From the NCBI GenBank assembly GCA_007694915.1, contig REEV01000066.1, positions 62,001 through 126,000 of the forward strand: 64,000 bases of DNA, read 5' to 3'. Of this stretch, positions 9,369 to 19,880 are shown piece by piece (position 1 is the first letter of the stretch; every line of letters starts with the position of its first letter). The translations under genes and the position numbers were made by a program. This stretch comes from Cyanobium sp. PLM2.Bin73 (GTDB lineage: Bacteria > Cyanobacteriota > Cyanobacteriia > PCC-6307 > Cyanobiaceae). The notes below the pieces were generated by a model. It was not told where the DNA came from. It did not search any database and saw only the letters and a list, made by a program, of their open reading frames with translations.

Positions 9369-11489
9369 ATGACCACTCCACCCTTGCCCCCGTCGATGTC
9401 GCCCTCAGCGAATGCCCACACCGTGGTGAGCCGTTCCGCCGCCCCAGACACCAGCACCGTCGCCCCGGTCAACACCGGCGACACCGGCACCCCGGAGCGC
9501 ACGGCGCTGGAGGCGGCAGCGGCGGCGATGGAGGCCGCCGTGCACCAGCCGTCCCCGGCGTCTCCAGCAGGATCGGCGGCTGGGACAGCTCTGGCGGGCA
9601 GGCCTGAGCTGGCCGACTTCATCGAGGCCTCCGGGCTGCTGGCCTACGACCCGGCGGCGATCAGCCGCATCTACGCCGGCCGACCGGAGCGGCTGCTGCG
9701 GCGCCTCTGGCAGACCCTGGTGCCGATCGGCCTGTTCCTGCTCGGTGTCGGTTTCGACTGGCTGACCCGGCGCCTGCGCAACCCCCGGCGGGCCCGGGAG
9801 CGGGCCAGCGAAGCGGCCGATCTGGTGGCTTCCCTCGGCCCGGCGTTCATCAAGGCCGGCCAGGCCCTCTCCACCCGCCCGGACATCGTGCCCCCGCTGC
9901 TGCTGGAGGAACTGGCCCAGCTGCAGGACCAACTGCCGGGCTTCGATTCCGCGCTGGCCATGGCCTGCATCGAGGAGGACCTGGGCGCCCCGGTGGGCGA
10001 GATCTACGCCGAACTGGAGCGCGAACCGATCTCGGCGGCATCCCTGGGCCAGGTGCACCGCGGCAGGCTGCACAGCGGCGAACGGGTGGCAGTGAAGGTG
10101 CAGCGGCCGGGCCTGCGCGAGCAGATCACGCTCGACCTCTACATCGTGCGCAACCTCGCCGGCTGGCTGAACCGCAACGTGCGCCTGATCCGCAGCGATC
10201 TGGTGGCCCTGATCGACGAGCTCGGCACCCGCGTGTTCGAGGAGATGGACTACCTCAACGAGGCCTCCAACGCCGAGCGCTTCGCCCAGCTCCACACCCA
10301 CAACCCGCGCATCGCCGTTCCCCGCATCCACCACCAGGCCACCAGCCGGCGGGTGCTCACGATGGAGTGGATCGATGGGGTCAAACTCACCAACCTGGAG
10401 GCGGTGCGGGAGCTCGGCATCAATCCCGACGACCTGGTGCAGGTGGGGGTGAACTGCAGCCTGCAGCAGCTTCTCGAGCATGGCTTCTTCCATGCCGATC
10501 CCCACCCAGGCAACCTGCTGGCCCTGCCCGACGGGCGTCTGGCCTACCTCGATTTCGGCATGATGAGCTCGGTGAGCCGCGAGGCGCGCACCGGCCTGAT
10601 CCAGGCCGTGGTGCATCTGGTGAACCGCAACTTCGGCAAACTCAGCAAGGATTTCGTCAACCTTGGCTTCCTGGCTGAAGACGTGAATCTCTCTCCGATC
10701 GTGCCGGCCTTCGAGGGCGTGTTCGGCCAGGCCCTGGAGATGGGTGTGAGCCGCATGGACTTCAAGGCCGTCACCGACGACCTCAGCGGGGTGATGTACC
10801 GCTTTCCCTTCCAGGTGCCGCCCTACTACGCCCTGATCATCCGTTCCCTGGTGACCCTGGAGGGCATCGCCCTGAGCGTGGACCCCGACTTCAAGATTCT
10901 CGGCGCCGCCTATCCCTACTTCGCCCGGCGGTTGATGGAGGACCCCGATCCCAGCCTGCGCCAGAGCCTCAAGGAGATGCTCTTCGACGGCGAGGTGTTC
11001 CGCTGGCAGCGGCTCGACAACCTGATCGCCAGTGCCGCCCAGGGGTCCCAGCTCGATCTCGACAGCCTGCTCGATCAGGTGCTCGACTTCCTGTTCTCCG
11101 CCAACGGTGGCCTGCTGCGCCGCCAGCTGGTGGACTCGGTGATCACCCGCGTGGACGCGTTGGCCTGGCAGACCACCCTGCGCCTGGGCAAGCGCCTGCC
11201 GGAACGGCTGCAGCCTCCGGGCCTGCGCCGGCGGCAGCCCGAAGAGGCCAGCGAGGTGCTGCTCAGCCTCGAGCCGATCCGCCAGCTGGTGGCGATCCTG
11301 CGGGCCCTTCCCGGCTTCGAGCCCCGGCTGCTGGTGAAGCGCCTGCCACGCCTGCTCGGTGAACGGGAACTGCGGAGGATGGGTGTGGATGTGGCCCGCG
11401 GCCTGGCCGAACGGGGCGTGGTGCGGCTGCTGCGCGACGTGCTCGTGGACCCCTCCCTGCGACCATCATCGAGGGTGGTCAGCGCCTGA
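9369..11489 (+). CDS. ABC1/UbiB-family atypical kinase (AarF-like)
   Basis: LGPAFIKAGQALSTRPDIVP, AAASLGQVHRG-type ISAASLGQVHRGRL, VAVKVQRPG, FFHADPHPGNLL, YLDFGMM. Confidence 0.95.
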   Translation: MTTPPLPPSMSPSANAHTVVSRSAAPDTSTVAPVNTGDTGTPERTALEAAAAAMEAAVHQPSPASPAGSAAGTALAGRPELADFIEASGLLAYDPAAISRIYAGRPERLLRRLWQTLVPIGLFLLGVGFDWLTRRLRNPRRARERASEAADLVASLGPAFIKAGQALSTRPDIVPPLLLEELAQLQDQLPGFDSALAMACIEEDLGAPVGEIYAELEREPISAASLGQVHRGRLHSGERVAVKVQRPGLREQITLDLYIVRNLAGWLNRNVRLIRSDLVALIDELGTRVFEEMDYLNEASNAERFAQLHTHNPRIAVPRIHHQATSRRVLTMEWIDGVKLTNLEAVRELGINPDDLVQVGVNCSLQQLLEHGFFHADPHPGNLLALPDGRLAYLDFGMMSSVSREARTGLIQAVVHLVNRNFGKLSKDFVNLGFLAEDVNLSPIVPAFEGVFGQALEMGVSRMDFKAVTDDLSGVMYRFPFQVPPYYALIIRSLVTLEGIALSVDPDFKILGAAYPYFARRLMEDPDPSLRQSLKEMLFDGEVFRWQRLDNLIASAAQGSQLDLDSLLDQVLDFLFSANGGLLRRQLVDSVITRVDALAWQTTLRLGKRLPERLQPPGLRRRQPEEASEVLLSLEPIRQLVAILRALPGFEPRLLVKRLPRLLGERELRRMGVDVARGLAERGVVRLLRDVLVDPSLRPSSRVVSA

Positions 11490-11510
11490 AAAGCCCCTAG
11501 GGTTGCCCCC

Positions 11511-12089
11511 ATGACCTCCCTCCATCTGCGCCGGCGGTTGCTGGCTCCTCTCATCGTCCTGGGTCTGGGCCTGGCCGCCCCGGCCGTTCAGGCCGCCGAC
11601 AATCTGGTGTTCGTGAGCGGTGCCTTCCGGCGCTCGATCGCGGTGGACGATCTGGAGCATCTGGCCGAGACCGGGGAGGCCCGGGGTCTGCTCTCCGATG
11701 TGATCCGCATCAGCGAGCAGGATCCGGCCACCGTCTCGGAGCTGCTCAACCAGTCGATCAGCCTGCCGGTGAGCCTGGTGAGCCGCCTGCTCGGCACCCG
11801 CATCGGCGAAGCGCTGCTCGACCGGCTGGCCCAGATCTTCCACCCCCTCAACGCCCCCGGGGTGGGGGTGCCGGCCCTGCGCTCGGCGATCGTGATGGGA
11901 CTGGTGGAGGGTGACGGTGAGATCTCGGCGATCTCCTTCCTGCGGGCTTACCCCACCAGTGAGCTGATGGTGAACATTCCTAACCTGATCGCGGTGGCGG
12001 AGCAGGCCAGCTCAGTGACCGAACTGGTGCGGTTCTTCTCCGAATCCCCCCTCGACGGGCTGCGTGGCAGCGAAGGAGCCGAGAACTAG
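11511..12089 (+). CDS. Alpha/beta hydrolase-type DUF1400 protein
   Basis: Signal peptide; AADNLVFVSGAFRRSIAVDDLEHLAETGEARGLLSDVI..LPVSLVSRLLGTRIGEALLDRLAQIFHP pattern. Confidence 0.75.
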   Translation: MTSLHLRRRLLAPLIVLGLGLAAPAVQAADNLVFVSGAFRRSIAVDDLEHLAETGEARGLLSDVIRISEQDPATVSELLNQSISLPVSLVSRLLGTRIGEALLDRLAQIFHPLNAPGVGVPALRSAIVMGLVEGDGEISAISFLRAYPTSELMVNIPNLIAVAEQASSVTELVRFFSESPLDGLRGSEGAEN

Positions 12090-12116
12090 ATTGAAGGCTA
12101 CCGCCGGCCCCTCCCC

Positions 12117-13235
12117 TTGCCCCTGCTCCATTCCCTGCGGCGTCTGAGTTTGGGACCCGGCAGCGCCCAGCCCACCCTGCAGGACTGGCCGGGCCTGATC
12201 GAGGCCTACAGGAGCTGGCTGCCGGTGAGCGAGCACACGCCGGTGATCAGCCTGCGCGAGGGAGCCACCCCGCTGATCCCCGCTCCGTCGATCGCCGAAC
12301 GGGTGGGAAGCCGGGTGCGGGTGCTGCTCAAGTACGACGGCCTCAACCCCACCGGCTCGTTCAAGGACCGGGGCATGACCATGGCCATCTCCAAGGCCCG
12401 CGAGGCGGGCTCGGAGGCGGTGATCTGCGCCAGCACCGGCAACACCTCAGCAGCCGCAGCCGCCTACGCCCGGCGCGGCGGGATGCGGGCCTTCGTGCTG
12501 ATCCCCGACGGCTACGTGGCCCAGGGCAAGCTGGCCCAGGCCCTGCTCTACGGCGCCGAGGTCATCGCCATCCAGGGCAACTTCGACCGCGCCCTTGCGA
12601 TCGTGCAGGAGGTGGCGGAGCGCTACCCGGTGACCCTGGTGAACTCGGTGAATCCCTACCGGTTGCAGGGCCAGAAAACAGCCGCCTTCGAGGTGGTGGA
12701 CGCCCTCGGCGAGGCTCCTGACTGGCTCTGCATCCCGGTGGGCAACGCCGGCAACATCAGCGCCTACTGGATGGGCTTCAACGAATACCGCGACGCCGGT
12801 CACTGCCGCACGGTGCCGCGCATGATGGGCTTCCAGGCCGCAGGCTCGGCCCCCCTGGTGCTGGGCCACACGGTGGAGCAGCCCGACACCATCGCCACCG
12901 CCATCCGCATCGGCAACCCGGTGAACCGGGACAAGGCCCTGGCGGTGCGCAGCGAGAGCGGCGGGGACTTCACCGCCGTCACCGACGCCGAGATCATCGA
13001 GGCCTACAAGCTGCTCGGCAGCGAGGAGGGGGTGTTCTGCGAACCGGCCAGCGCCGCCTCAGTGGCAGGGCTGCTCAAACGCCGGGAAGAGGTGCCGGCG
13101 GGGGCCACGGTGGTGTGTGTGCTCACCGGCAACGGCCTCAAGGACCCCACCACCGCAATTGAGCACAACGAGGCCCGCTTCCACACCGGGCTGGAGGCCG
13201 ATACCGCCAAGGTGGCCGAGGTGATGGGCTTCTAA
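12117..13235 (+). CDS. thrC: Threonine synthase
   Basis: KYDGLNPTGSFKDRGMTMAISKA (PLP lysine), CASTGNTSAAAAAYARRGG; TTG start. Confidence 0.96.
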   Translation: MPLLHSLRRLSLGPGSAQPTLQDWPGLIEAYRSWLPVSEHTPVISLREGATPLIPAPSIAERVGSRVRVLLKYDGLNPTGSFKDRGMTMAISKAREAGSEAVICASTGNTSAAAAAYARRGGMRAFVLIPDGYVAQGKLAQALLYGAEVIAIQGNFDRALAIVQEVAERYPVTLVNSVNPYRLQGQKTAAFEVVDALGEAPDWLCIPVGNAGNISAYWMGFNEYRDAGHCRTVPRMMGFQAAGSAPLVLGHTVEQPDTIATAIRIGNPVNRDKALAVRSESGGDFTAVTDAEIIEAYKLLGSEEGVFCEPASAASVAGLLKRREEVPAGATVVCVLTGNGLKDPTTAIEHNEARFHTGLEADTAKVAEVMGF

Positions 13236-13255
13236 GACCAGCCCGCCCTGCCCTG

Positions 13256-13279
13256 CCCCCGCCCGGCGGGGGTTTTTTT
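13256..13279 (+). terminator. Rho-independent terminator downstream of thrC
   Basis: CCCCCGCCCGGCGGGGG GC-rich inverted repeat followed by TTTTTTT. Confidence 0.85.
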
Positions 13280-13691
13280 ATGCCTGTGATCCGGTTGCAG
13301 GGGCCTGTGCCGATCCACGAGGCGCCTGCTGACGGCCCGGGAAAAGGGCAGACGAATCCGGGGAAAGGGAAGCCCGTGCTGACGGCCCAGAGCCCCCTCC
13401 CCATTCCCCAGGACCGGGAAAGCGGGGAAAACCCGGTGCCCTCCCCATCACGGGCCGCTGATTCCGCAGCGCTCAAACGCCAACAACCCGGAGCCAGCGT
13501 TGCTGGCGGGGCATTTTCCACGCTTTCCGCAGGCCCTACGACTACGGGTTCATTGGTTTTGAAGGTCAATCCTTTTCAATCCGTAGACGGGCCAAAGACC
13601 CCGGAAGTCCGGCGTTGCGCAATCAGCCGCCCTGTGGAAGCGTGGGAGCCCCTCAGCGCAGCCGCTCAACACCGGTCTGAACGCCCTCGCC
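13280..13691. other. oriC: Candidate chromosomal replication origin region
   Basis: Non-coding gap immediately upstream of dnaN; TTTTCCACG at 13514-13522 (8/9 to TTTTCCACA) and TGTGGAAGC at 13633-13641 (reverse complement GCTTCCACA, 7/9). Confidence 0.55.
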
Positions 13692-14858
13692 ATGAAGCTG
13701 GTCTGCTCCCAGTCGGAACTCAGCGCCAGCCTGCAGCTGGTGAGCCGCGCCGTCGCTGCCCGACCCACCCATCCGGTGCTGGCCAACGTGCTGCTCACCG
13801 CCGACGCCGGCACCGGCCGCCTCAGCCTCACCGGCTTCGACCTGAGCCTCGGCATCCAGACCAGCCTCCCCGCCGAGGTGGAGAGCAGCGGCGCCATCAC
13901 CCTGCCGGCGCGGCTGTTCGGCGAGATCGTGCAGCGCCTCCCGTCCGACAGCCCCATCGGCCTCCACTGCCCCGAGGGCACGGAGCAGGTGGAGCTCACC
14001 TCCCGCTCCGGCAGCTACCAGATGCGGGGCATGGCCGCCGAGGACTTCCCCGACCTGCCCCTGGTGCAGACCGGCCAGCCCATCCGCCTGGAGGCCGAGG
14101 CCCTGGTGAAGGGTTTGCGCGCCACCCTGTTTGCCAGCAGCGGTGATGAGGCCAAGCAGTTGCTCACCGGTGTGCACCTGCGCCTGCAGGGCGCGGGCCT
14201 GGAATGCGCCGCCACCGACGGTCACCGCCTGGCCGTGCTGCGGCTGGCGGAGGGGGTGGAGGCCGCGGCGCCGGATGGGGCGGCCGAGCCGGAGCGCTTT
14301 GCCGTCACCGTGCCCGCCCGCTCGTTGCGCGAACTGGAGCGGCTGCTCTCCGGACGCCAGTCCAGCGAGCCCCTCAGCCTGTTCTGTGATCGTGGCCAGG
14401 TGGTGTTCCTGTGGGCCGATCAGGTGCTCACCAGCCGCAGCCTCGATGGCACCTACCCCAACTACGGCCAGCTGATTCCCGAGAGCTTCAGCCGTGGCAT
14501 CAGCCTCGACCGTCGCGGCCTGGTGGCGGCCCTGGAGCGGGTGGCCGTGCTGGCGGATCAGCACAACAACGTGGTGAAGCTCAGCACCGAGGCCGGCAGC
14601 GGCCAGCTGCAGGTGCAGGCCGACGCCCAGGACGTGGGCCGGGGCTCGGAGGCCGTGGCCGCCGAGATCAGCGGCGAGCCGATCCAGATCGCCTTCAACG
14701 TGCGCTACCTGCTGGATGGCCTCAAGGCCATGGCCTGCGACCAGGTGGCCCTGCACTGCAATGCCCCCACCACCCCGGTCGTGCTCAAACCCGCTGCTGA
14801 TGGACCGGACGACTCCGACTTCACCTATCTGGTGATGCCGGTGCAGATCCGGGTCTGA
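13692..14858 (+). CDS. dnaN: DNA polymerase III subunit beta
   Basis: MKLVCSQSELSASLQLVSRAVAARPTHPVLANVLL ... TYLVMPVQIRV C-terminus (beta clamp). Confidence 0.97.
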   Translation: MKLVCSQSELSASLQLVSRAVAARPTHPVLANVLLTADAGTGRLSLTGFDLSLGIQTSLPAEVESSGAITLPARLFGEIVQRLPSDSPIGLHCPEGTEQVELTSRSGSYQMRGMAAEDFPDLPLVQTGQPIRLEAEALVKGLRATLFASSGDEAKQLLTGVHLRLQGAGLECAATDGHRLAVLRLAEGVEAAAPDGAAEPERFAVTVPARSLRELERLLSGRQSSEPLSLFCDRGQVVFLWADQVLTSRSLDGTYPNYGQLIPESFSRGISLDRRGLVAALERVAVLADQHNNVVKLSTEAGSGQLQVQADAQDVGRGSEAVAAEISGEPIQIAFNVRYLLDGLKAMACDQVALHCNAPTTPVVLKPAADGPDDSDFTYLVMPVQIRV

Positions 14859-14863
14859 CCCCC

Positions 14864-15757
14864 GTGGCCCTTCCCGAGCAGCTCCTGCTCAGCGATCTGC
14901 TGAAGCGCCGGGTGCGCGATGCCGACGGCCTTGAGCGGGGCACTGGCCTGACGGTGTGGATGCATCCGCCGGTGCACCGCGTGCTGGGCTGGGCCAGCCG
15001 TCCTTCGATGTTCGGCAACCGCCGGCTGGTGTGGCGCCTCAACCAGCTGGCCGGTGTGCTGGAGCTGGAGGCCCTGGTGAAGGGCGAGCCGGCCGAAACC
15101 GACCAGGCCACCCTCGAGCGCCTGCCCACCCTCATCGATGCCGCCCTGCTCGATCGCGATCAGCGACCGATCGGCACCGTGGCTGATGCCGCCATCGAGC
15201 TGCGCACCGGTGCCATCCGCCACTACCTGGTGAGCCGCAGCGATCCCCGCCTGCCCGGCAGCAGCCGCTGGCGCCTGAGCCCGGAGCGCATCGTCGACCA
15301 GCAGCCCGGCCTGGTGTCCACGGCGCTCACGGGCCTCGACGACCTGCCCCTGGCCCGGGCCAGCGTGCGCCAGGACCTGCTGCGCCGCTCTCGGCGCTGG
15401 CGCGAGCAGATGCAGGTAGCGGGCGAGCAGCTGGAGTCGCGGGTGGAGGGCTGGCTGGAAGAGCCCCCCTGGGAGGGGGCCGAGCCGCTGCGGCGCCTCT
15501 GGACCCCCGAGGACGACGGCCCCGATCTCCCCCTGGACGACGACGAGGCGTGGGCGGAAGCGAACGACCGCCCGGGCCCATCGGATCTCGAGCCCTGGGA
15601 TGACGGCGACTGGGACTGGGACCGGGAACCAACCGGCCGGGCAGAGCCGCACCCTGGGGAGCCCTGGGAGGACCGCGACGATGCCGAGCCTGAACCGTGG
15701 CCCCGGCGCTGGGCCGACCGGGCAGAAGAGGAAGAAGAGGAGGATCCCTGGGTCTGA
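14864..15757 (+). CDS. PRC-barrel-like conserved cyanobacterial protein with acidic Trp-rich C-terminal tail
   Basis: [16 protein letters not shown]...[26 protein letters not shown]; tail [13 protein letters not shown]...[13 protein letters not shown] start. Confidence 0.75.
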   Translation: MALPEQLLLSDLLKRRVRDADGLERGTGLTVWMHPPVHRVLGWASRPSMFGNRRLVWRLNQLAGVLELEALVKGEPAETDQATLERLPTLIDAALLDRDQRPIGTVADAAIELRTGAIRHYLVSRSDPRLPGSSRWRLSPERIVDQQPGLVSTALTGLDDLPLARASVRQDLLRRSRRWREQMQVAGEQLESRVEGWLEEPPWEGAEPLRRLWTPEDDGPDLPLDDDEAWAEANDRPGPSDLEPWDDGDWDWDREPTGRAEPHPGEPWEDRDDAEPEPWPRRWADRAEEEEEEDPWV

Positions 15758-15822
15758 GGCCGGCTGCCGCGCCGTCTGCTGCAACCTGCTCGGCCACACT
15801 GGGGCGATCCGATCCGCTGGCT

Positions 15823-18228
15823 GTGGTGGCTGCCCCCGACTTTCCCCTCGCCGAGGCGCTCAGGAAAGAGAACCTCAGCCAGGCCGACTACGACGAGATC
15901 TGCCGCCGCCTCGGCCGCCCTCCCAACCGCGCCGAACTGGGCATGTTCGGGGTGATGTGGTCGGAGCACTGCTGCTATCGCAACTCACGGCCCCTGCTGC
16001 AGGGCTTTCCCACCAGCGGCCCGCGCATCCTGGTGGGCCCCGGTGAGAACGCCGGCGTAGTGGATCTGGGCGAGGGCCAGCGGCTGGCCTTCAAGATCGA
16101 GAGCCACAACCACCCCTCGGCGGTGGAGCCGTTCCAGGGCGCGGCCACGGGTGTGGGCGGCATCCTGCGCGACATCTTCACCATGGGCGCCCGGCCGATC
16201 GCCCTGCTCAACGCCCTGCGCTTCGGGCCCCTGGAGGACGAGCGCAATGTGGGCCTGATGGAGGGGGTGGTGGCCGGCATCGCCCACTACGGCAATTGCG
16301 TGGGCGTGCCCACCGTGGGCGGTGAGGTGGCCTTCGACCCCAGTTACTCCGGCAACCCGCTGGTGAATGCCATGGCCCTGGGGCTGATGGAAACCGAGGA
16401 GATCGTGTGCTCCGGCGCCCGTGGCGTGGGCTATCCGGTGGTCTACGTGGGCAGCACCACCGGCCGCGATGGCATGGGCGGCGCCAGCTTCGCCAGCGCT
16501 GAGCTCAGTGCTTCCTCCCTTGATGACCGCCCCGCCGTGCAGGTCGGCGATCCCTTCCTGGAGAAGGGGCTGATCGAGGCCTGTCTGGAGGCCTTCCAGA
16601 GCGGGGATGTGGTGGCCGCCCAGGACATGGGAGCCGCCGGTCTCACCTGCAGCTGCTCCGAGATGGCCGCCAAGGGGGGCCTGGGCATCGAGCTCGATCT
16701 CGACAGGGTGCCGGCCCGTGAGGCCGGCATGGGGGCCTACGAGTTTCTGCTCAGCGAATCCCAGGAGCGGATGCTGTTCGTGGTGCAGCCGGGCCGCGAG
16801 GAGACGCTGATGGCGCGCTTCAGCCGCTGGGGTCTGCAGGCGGCGGTGGTGGGCCGGGTGCTGGAGGAGAACGTGGTGCGGGTGCTTCAGCACGGCCAGG
16901 TGGCGGCCGAGGTTCCCGCCAGCGCCCTGGCCGATGACACCCCGATCAACCACCACGACCTGATCAGCGAGCCGCCGGCCGAGATCCAGGCCCACTGGGG
17001 CTGGAGCGAGGCCCAGCTGCCTCAGGCCACGGCCGCCGGCATCACCCCCGGCTCAGGCCCCAGCGCCGGCCGGGCCCTGAGCTGGAACGCGGTGCTGCTG
17101 GCCCTGCTCGATGACCCCACCATTGCCTCCAAGCGCTGGGTGTACCGCCAGTACGACCACCAGGTGCAGGCCAACACCGTGCTGCCCCCGGGCGGTGGCG
17201 ATGCGGCGGTGGTGCGCCTGCGGCCCCAGCAGGGGGAGGGCTCCCTGACCCCCGGCCGGCGGGGGGTGGCTGCCGTGGTGGATTGTCCCAACCGCTGGGT
17301 GGCCCTCGATCCGGAGCGCGGCGCCATGGCGGCGGTGGCCGAGGCGGCCCGCAACCTCAGCTGCGTCGGCGCCGAGCCCCTGGCCGTGACCGACAACCTC
17401 AACTTCCCCTCCCCCGAAACCCCCACCGGCTACTGGCAGCTGGCGATGGCCTGCCGGGGCCTGGCGGCCGCCTGCCGGGAGCTCGACACGCCCGTCACCG
17501 GGGGCAATGTGTCCCTGTACAACGAGACCCGCCGGCCCGATGGCGCCATGCAGCCCATCCACCCCACCCCGGTCGTGGGGATGGTGGGCCTGGTGCACGA
17601 TCTGGCCCACGTGCGCGGGCTGGGCTGGCGGACCGCCGGCGATGCCATCTGGCTGCTGGGGGTTCCCCTGGCCGAGGCCCCAGACGCTGGTGGTGTCGCC
17701 GCCGATGACCGCCTTGGCCTGGCGGGTAGCAGCTACCTGGCGGCTATCCATGGCCAGGTGAGCGGCCGCCCCCCCGTGATCGACCTGGCCCTGGAGAAGC
17801 GGGTGCAGGCCTTCCTGCGCGAGGCCATCGCCGCCGATCTGGTGGATTCCGCCCACGACCTCAGTGACGGCGGCCTGGCGGTGGCTGCGGCCGAGGCCTG
17901 CATCGCCAGCGATCTGGGTGCCGATTTGGCTCTGCCGGCCGCCTCGGCGCTGCGCCTCGACCGGCTGCTGTTCGCCGAGGGCGGGGGCCGCATCCTGGTG
18001 AGCGTGCCGGCCCAGCGCGCCGAGACCTGGCAGGCCGCCCTGGAGGCCGCCGCCGCCGCTGGTGATCCGATCCCCGCCACCCAGCTGGGTAGCGTGCAGT
18101 CAGGCCCCCGGCTGCGGCTGCGCCACGGGGAGCAGGGCCTGGTGGATCTGGCCATCGGCGAGCTGCGGGCCAGTTTCGAGCGGGCGATCCCGCGCCGCCT
18201 GGGGCTGGATCTGCCGCCCAGCGGCTGA
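15823..18228 (+). CDS. purL: Phosphoribosylformylglycinamidine synthase subunit PurL
   Basis: [59 protein letters not shown] start chosen inside ORF 15697..18228. Confidence 0.96.
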   Translation: MVAAPDFPLAEALRKENLSQADYDEICRRLGRPPNRAELGMFGVMWSEHCCYRNSRPLLQGFPTSGPRILVGPGENAGVVDLGEGQRLAFKIESHNHPSAVEPFQGAATGVGGILRDIFTMGARPIALLNALRFGPLEDERNVGLMEGVVAGIAHYGNCVGVPTVGGEVAFDPSYSGNPLVNAMALGLMETEEIVCSGARGVGYPVVYVGSTTGRDGMGGASFASAELSASSLDDRPAVQVGDPFLEKGLIEACLEAFQSGDVVAAQDMGAAGLTCSCSEMAAKGGLGIELDLDRVPAREAGMGAYEFLLSESQERMLFVVQPGREETLMARFSRWGLQAAVVGRVLEENVVRVLQHGQVAAEVPASALADDTPINHHDLISEPPAEIQAHWGWSEAQLPQATAAGITPGSGPSAGRALSWNAVLLALLDDPTIASKRWVYRQYDHQVQANTVLPPGGGDAAVVRLRPQQGEGSLTPGRRGVAAVVDCPNRWVALDPERGAMAAVAEAARNLSCVGAEPLAVTDNLNFPSPETPTGYWQLAMACRGLAAACRELDTPVTGGNVSLYNETRRPDGAMQPIHPTPVVGMVGLVHDLAHVRGLGWRTAGDAIWLLGVPLAEAPDAGGVAADDRLGLAGSSYLAAIHGQVSGRPPVIDLALEKRVQAFLREAIAADLVDSAHDLSDGGLAVAAAEACIASDLGADLALPAASALRLDRLLFAEGGGRILVSVPAQRAETWQAALEAAAAAGDPIPATQLGSVQSGPRLRLRHGEQGLVDLAIGELRASFERAIPRRLGLDLPPSG

Positions 18229-18335
18229 ACCAGGCCAGAGGCTCGAGCAGGCGGCCGCACCCCCAGCCACCGGATCGCTGGTGCAGAATGGTTCTTCGGC
18301 TCGCGTAACGAGAGGCCTGCGCTGATGGTGTTCTC

Positions 18336-19865
18336 GTGACGACTGTGCCCTCAGCGCCCTCAGCTGTGACCTCAGAGGCGACGCCCCTCCCGGAGCGGCC
18401 CGACAAGCCTGAGGAGGCCTGCGGCGTCTATGGGGTGCTGGCGGCCGACCAGCCCGTGGCCAACCTGGCCTACTTCGGTCTCTACGCCCTCCAGCACCGC
18501 GGCCAGGAATCGGCCGGCATCGCCGTGTTCGACGACGACGGTGAGGTGCGTCTACACAAGGACATGGGTCTGGTGAGCCAGGTGTTCGACCAGGACGTGC
18601 TGGCGCGGCTGACGGGCTCCCTGGCCATCGGCCACAATCGCTACTCCACCACCGGCAGCAGCAAGGTGTGCAACGCCCAGCCGGTGTTGCTCAACAGCCG
18701 TCTGGGTCCCTTTGCCCTGGCCCACAACGGCAACCTGGTGAATGCCGCCGAGCTGCGCCATGAGCTGGCCGACCTGGCCAGTGAACTCACCTCCACCACC
18801 GATTCCGAGCTGATCGCCTTCGCCATCCAGCGGGCCGTCAATGACGGCCTCGACTGGGAGGCCGCCATCCGCGCTGCCGCCAGCCGCTGTCGCGGGGCCT
18901 TCAGCCTGGTGATCGGCACCCCCGAGGGCCTGTTCGCCCTGCGCGACGGCCACGGCATCCGGCCCCTGGTGTTCGGCCACCTGGGCGAGCAGGAGCAGGC
19001 CCGCTGGGTGGTGAGCAGCGAAACCTGCGGCCTCGACATCATCGGCGCCAGCTTCTGTGGTGATGTGCTCCCCGGCGAGCTGATCCACTTCCGCCTCCAC
19101 GACCCCGAACCCCGCCGCCTGCGCTGGTGTGACGAACCCACCAAGCTGTGCGTGTTCGAGATGATCTACTTCGCCCGGCCGGACAGCCGCTTCTTCGGCG
19201 AGTCGCTGTACAGCTACCGGGTGCGCATCGGCGAGGTGCTGGCTCGGGAAACCCCCGTGGCGGCCGACATCGTGATCGGCGTTCCTGATTCCGGCATCCC
19301 CGCCGCTATCGGCTATTCCCAGGCGAGCGGTATTCCCTTCGGCGACGGCCTGATCAAGAACCGCTATGTGGGCCGCACCTTCATCCAGCCCACCCAGGCG
19401 ATGCGCGAGGCCGGCATCCGCGTGAAGCTCAATCCCCTGCCCGACGTTCTCGCCGGCAAGCGGGTGGTGGTGATCGACGACTCGATCGTGCGTGGCACCA
19501 CCAGCCGCAAGCTGGTGGCCGCCCTGCGCGACGCCGGGGCCAGTGAGGTGCACATGCGCATCAGTTCGCCGCCCGTCACCCACCCCTGCTTCTACGGCAT
19601 CGACACCGACACCCAGGACCAGCTGATCGCCGCCCGCCTCACCCTCGCGGAAATTGCCGCCCATCTCGGCGTCGATTCGCTGGCCTACCTCAGCAAGGAG
19701 GGCATGCTGGAGGCCGCCCAGGCCCACTCCGGCAACTTCTGCACCGCCTGCTTCGACGGGGCCTATCCGATCGAGATGGACGAGGAGGTGCGTGCCAGCA
19801 AGCTGATGCTGGAGCCCTCGGGCCTGGCGGCCAACCGTCAGGCGCTTGCCTCCGCCGCCCGCTGA
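18336..19865 (+). CDS. purF: Amidophosphoribosyltransferase
   Basis: EEACGVYGVLAADQPVANLAYFGLYALQHRGQESAGIAV; VVVIDDSIVRGTTSRKLV. Confidence 0.97.
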   Translation: MTTVPSAPSAVTSEATPLPERPDKPEEACGVYGVLAADQPVANLAYFGLYALQHRGQESAGIAVFDDDGEVRLHKDMGLVSQVFDQDVLARLTGSLAIGHNRYSTTGSSKVCNAQPVLLNSRLGPFALAHNGNLVNAAELRHELADLASELTSTTDSELIAFAIQRAVNDGLDWEAAIRAAASRCRGAFSLVIGTPEGLFALRDGHGIRPLVFGHLGEQEQARWVVSSETCGLDIIGASFCGDVLPGELIHFRLHDPEPRRLRWCDEPTKLCVFEMIYFARPDSRFFGESLYSYRVRIGEVLARETPVAADIVIGVPDSGIPAAIGYSQASGIPFGDGLIKNRYVGRTFIQPTQAMREAGIRVKLNPLPDVLAGKRVVVIDDSIVRGTTSRKLVAALRDAGASEVHMRISSPPVTHPCFYGIDTDTQDQLIAARLTLAEIAAHLGVDSLAYLSKEGMLEAAQAHSGNFCTACFDGAYPIEMDEEVRASKLMLEPSGLAANRQALASAAR

Positions 19866-19880
19866 CGCCTCACCTTCGGA

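Noticed and set aside
13280-14146. 288-aa + strand ORF starting in the thrC-dnaN gap
   Set aside because: Runs out of frame into dnaN and has no protein-like pattern; the region is better read as intergenic.
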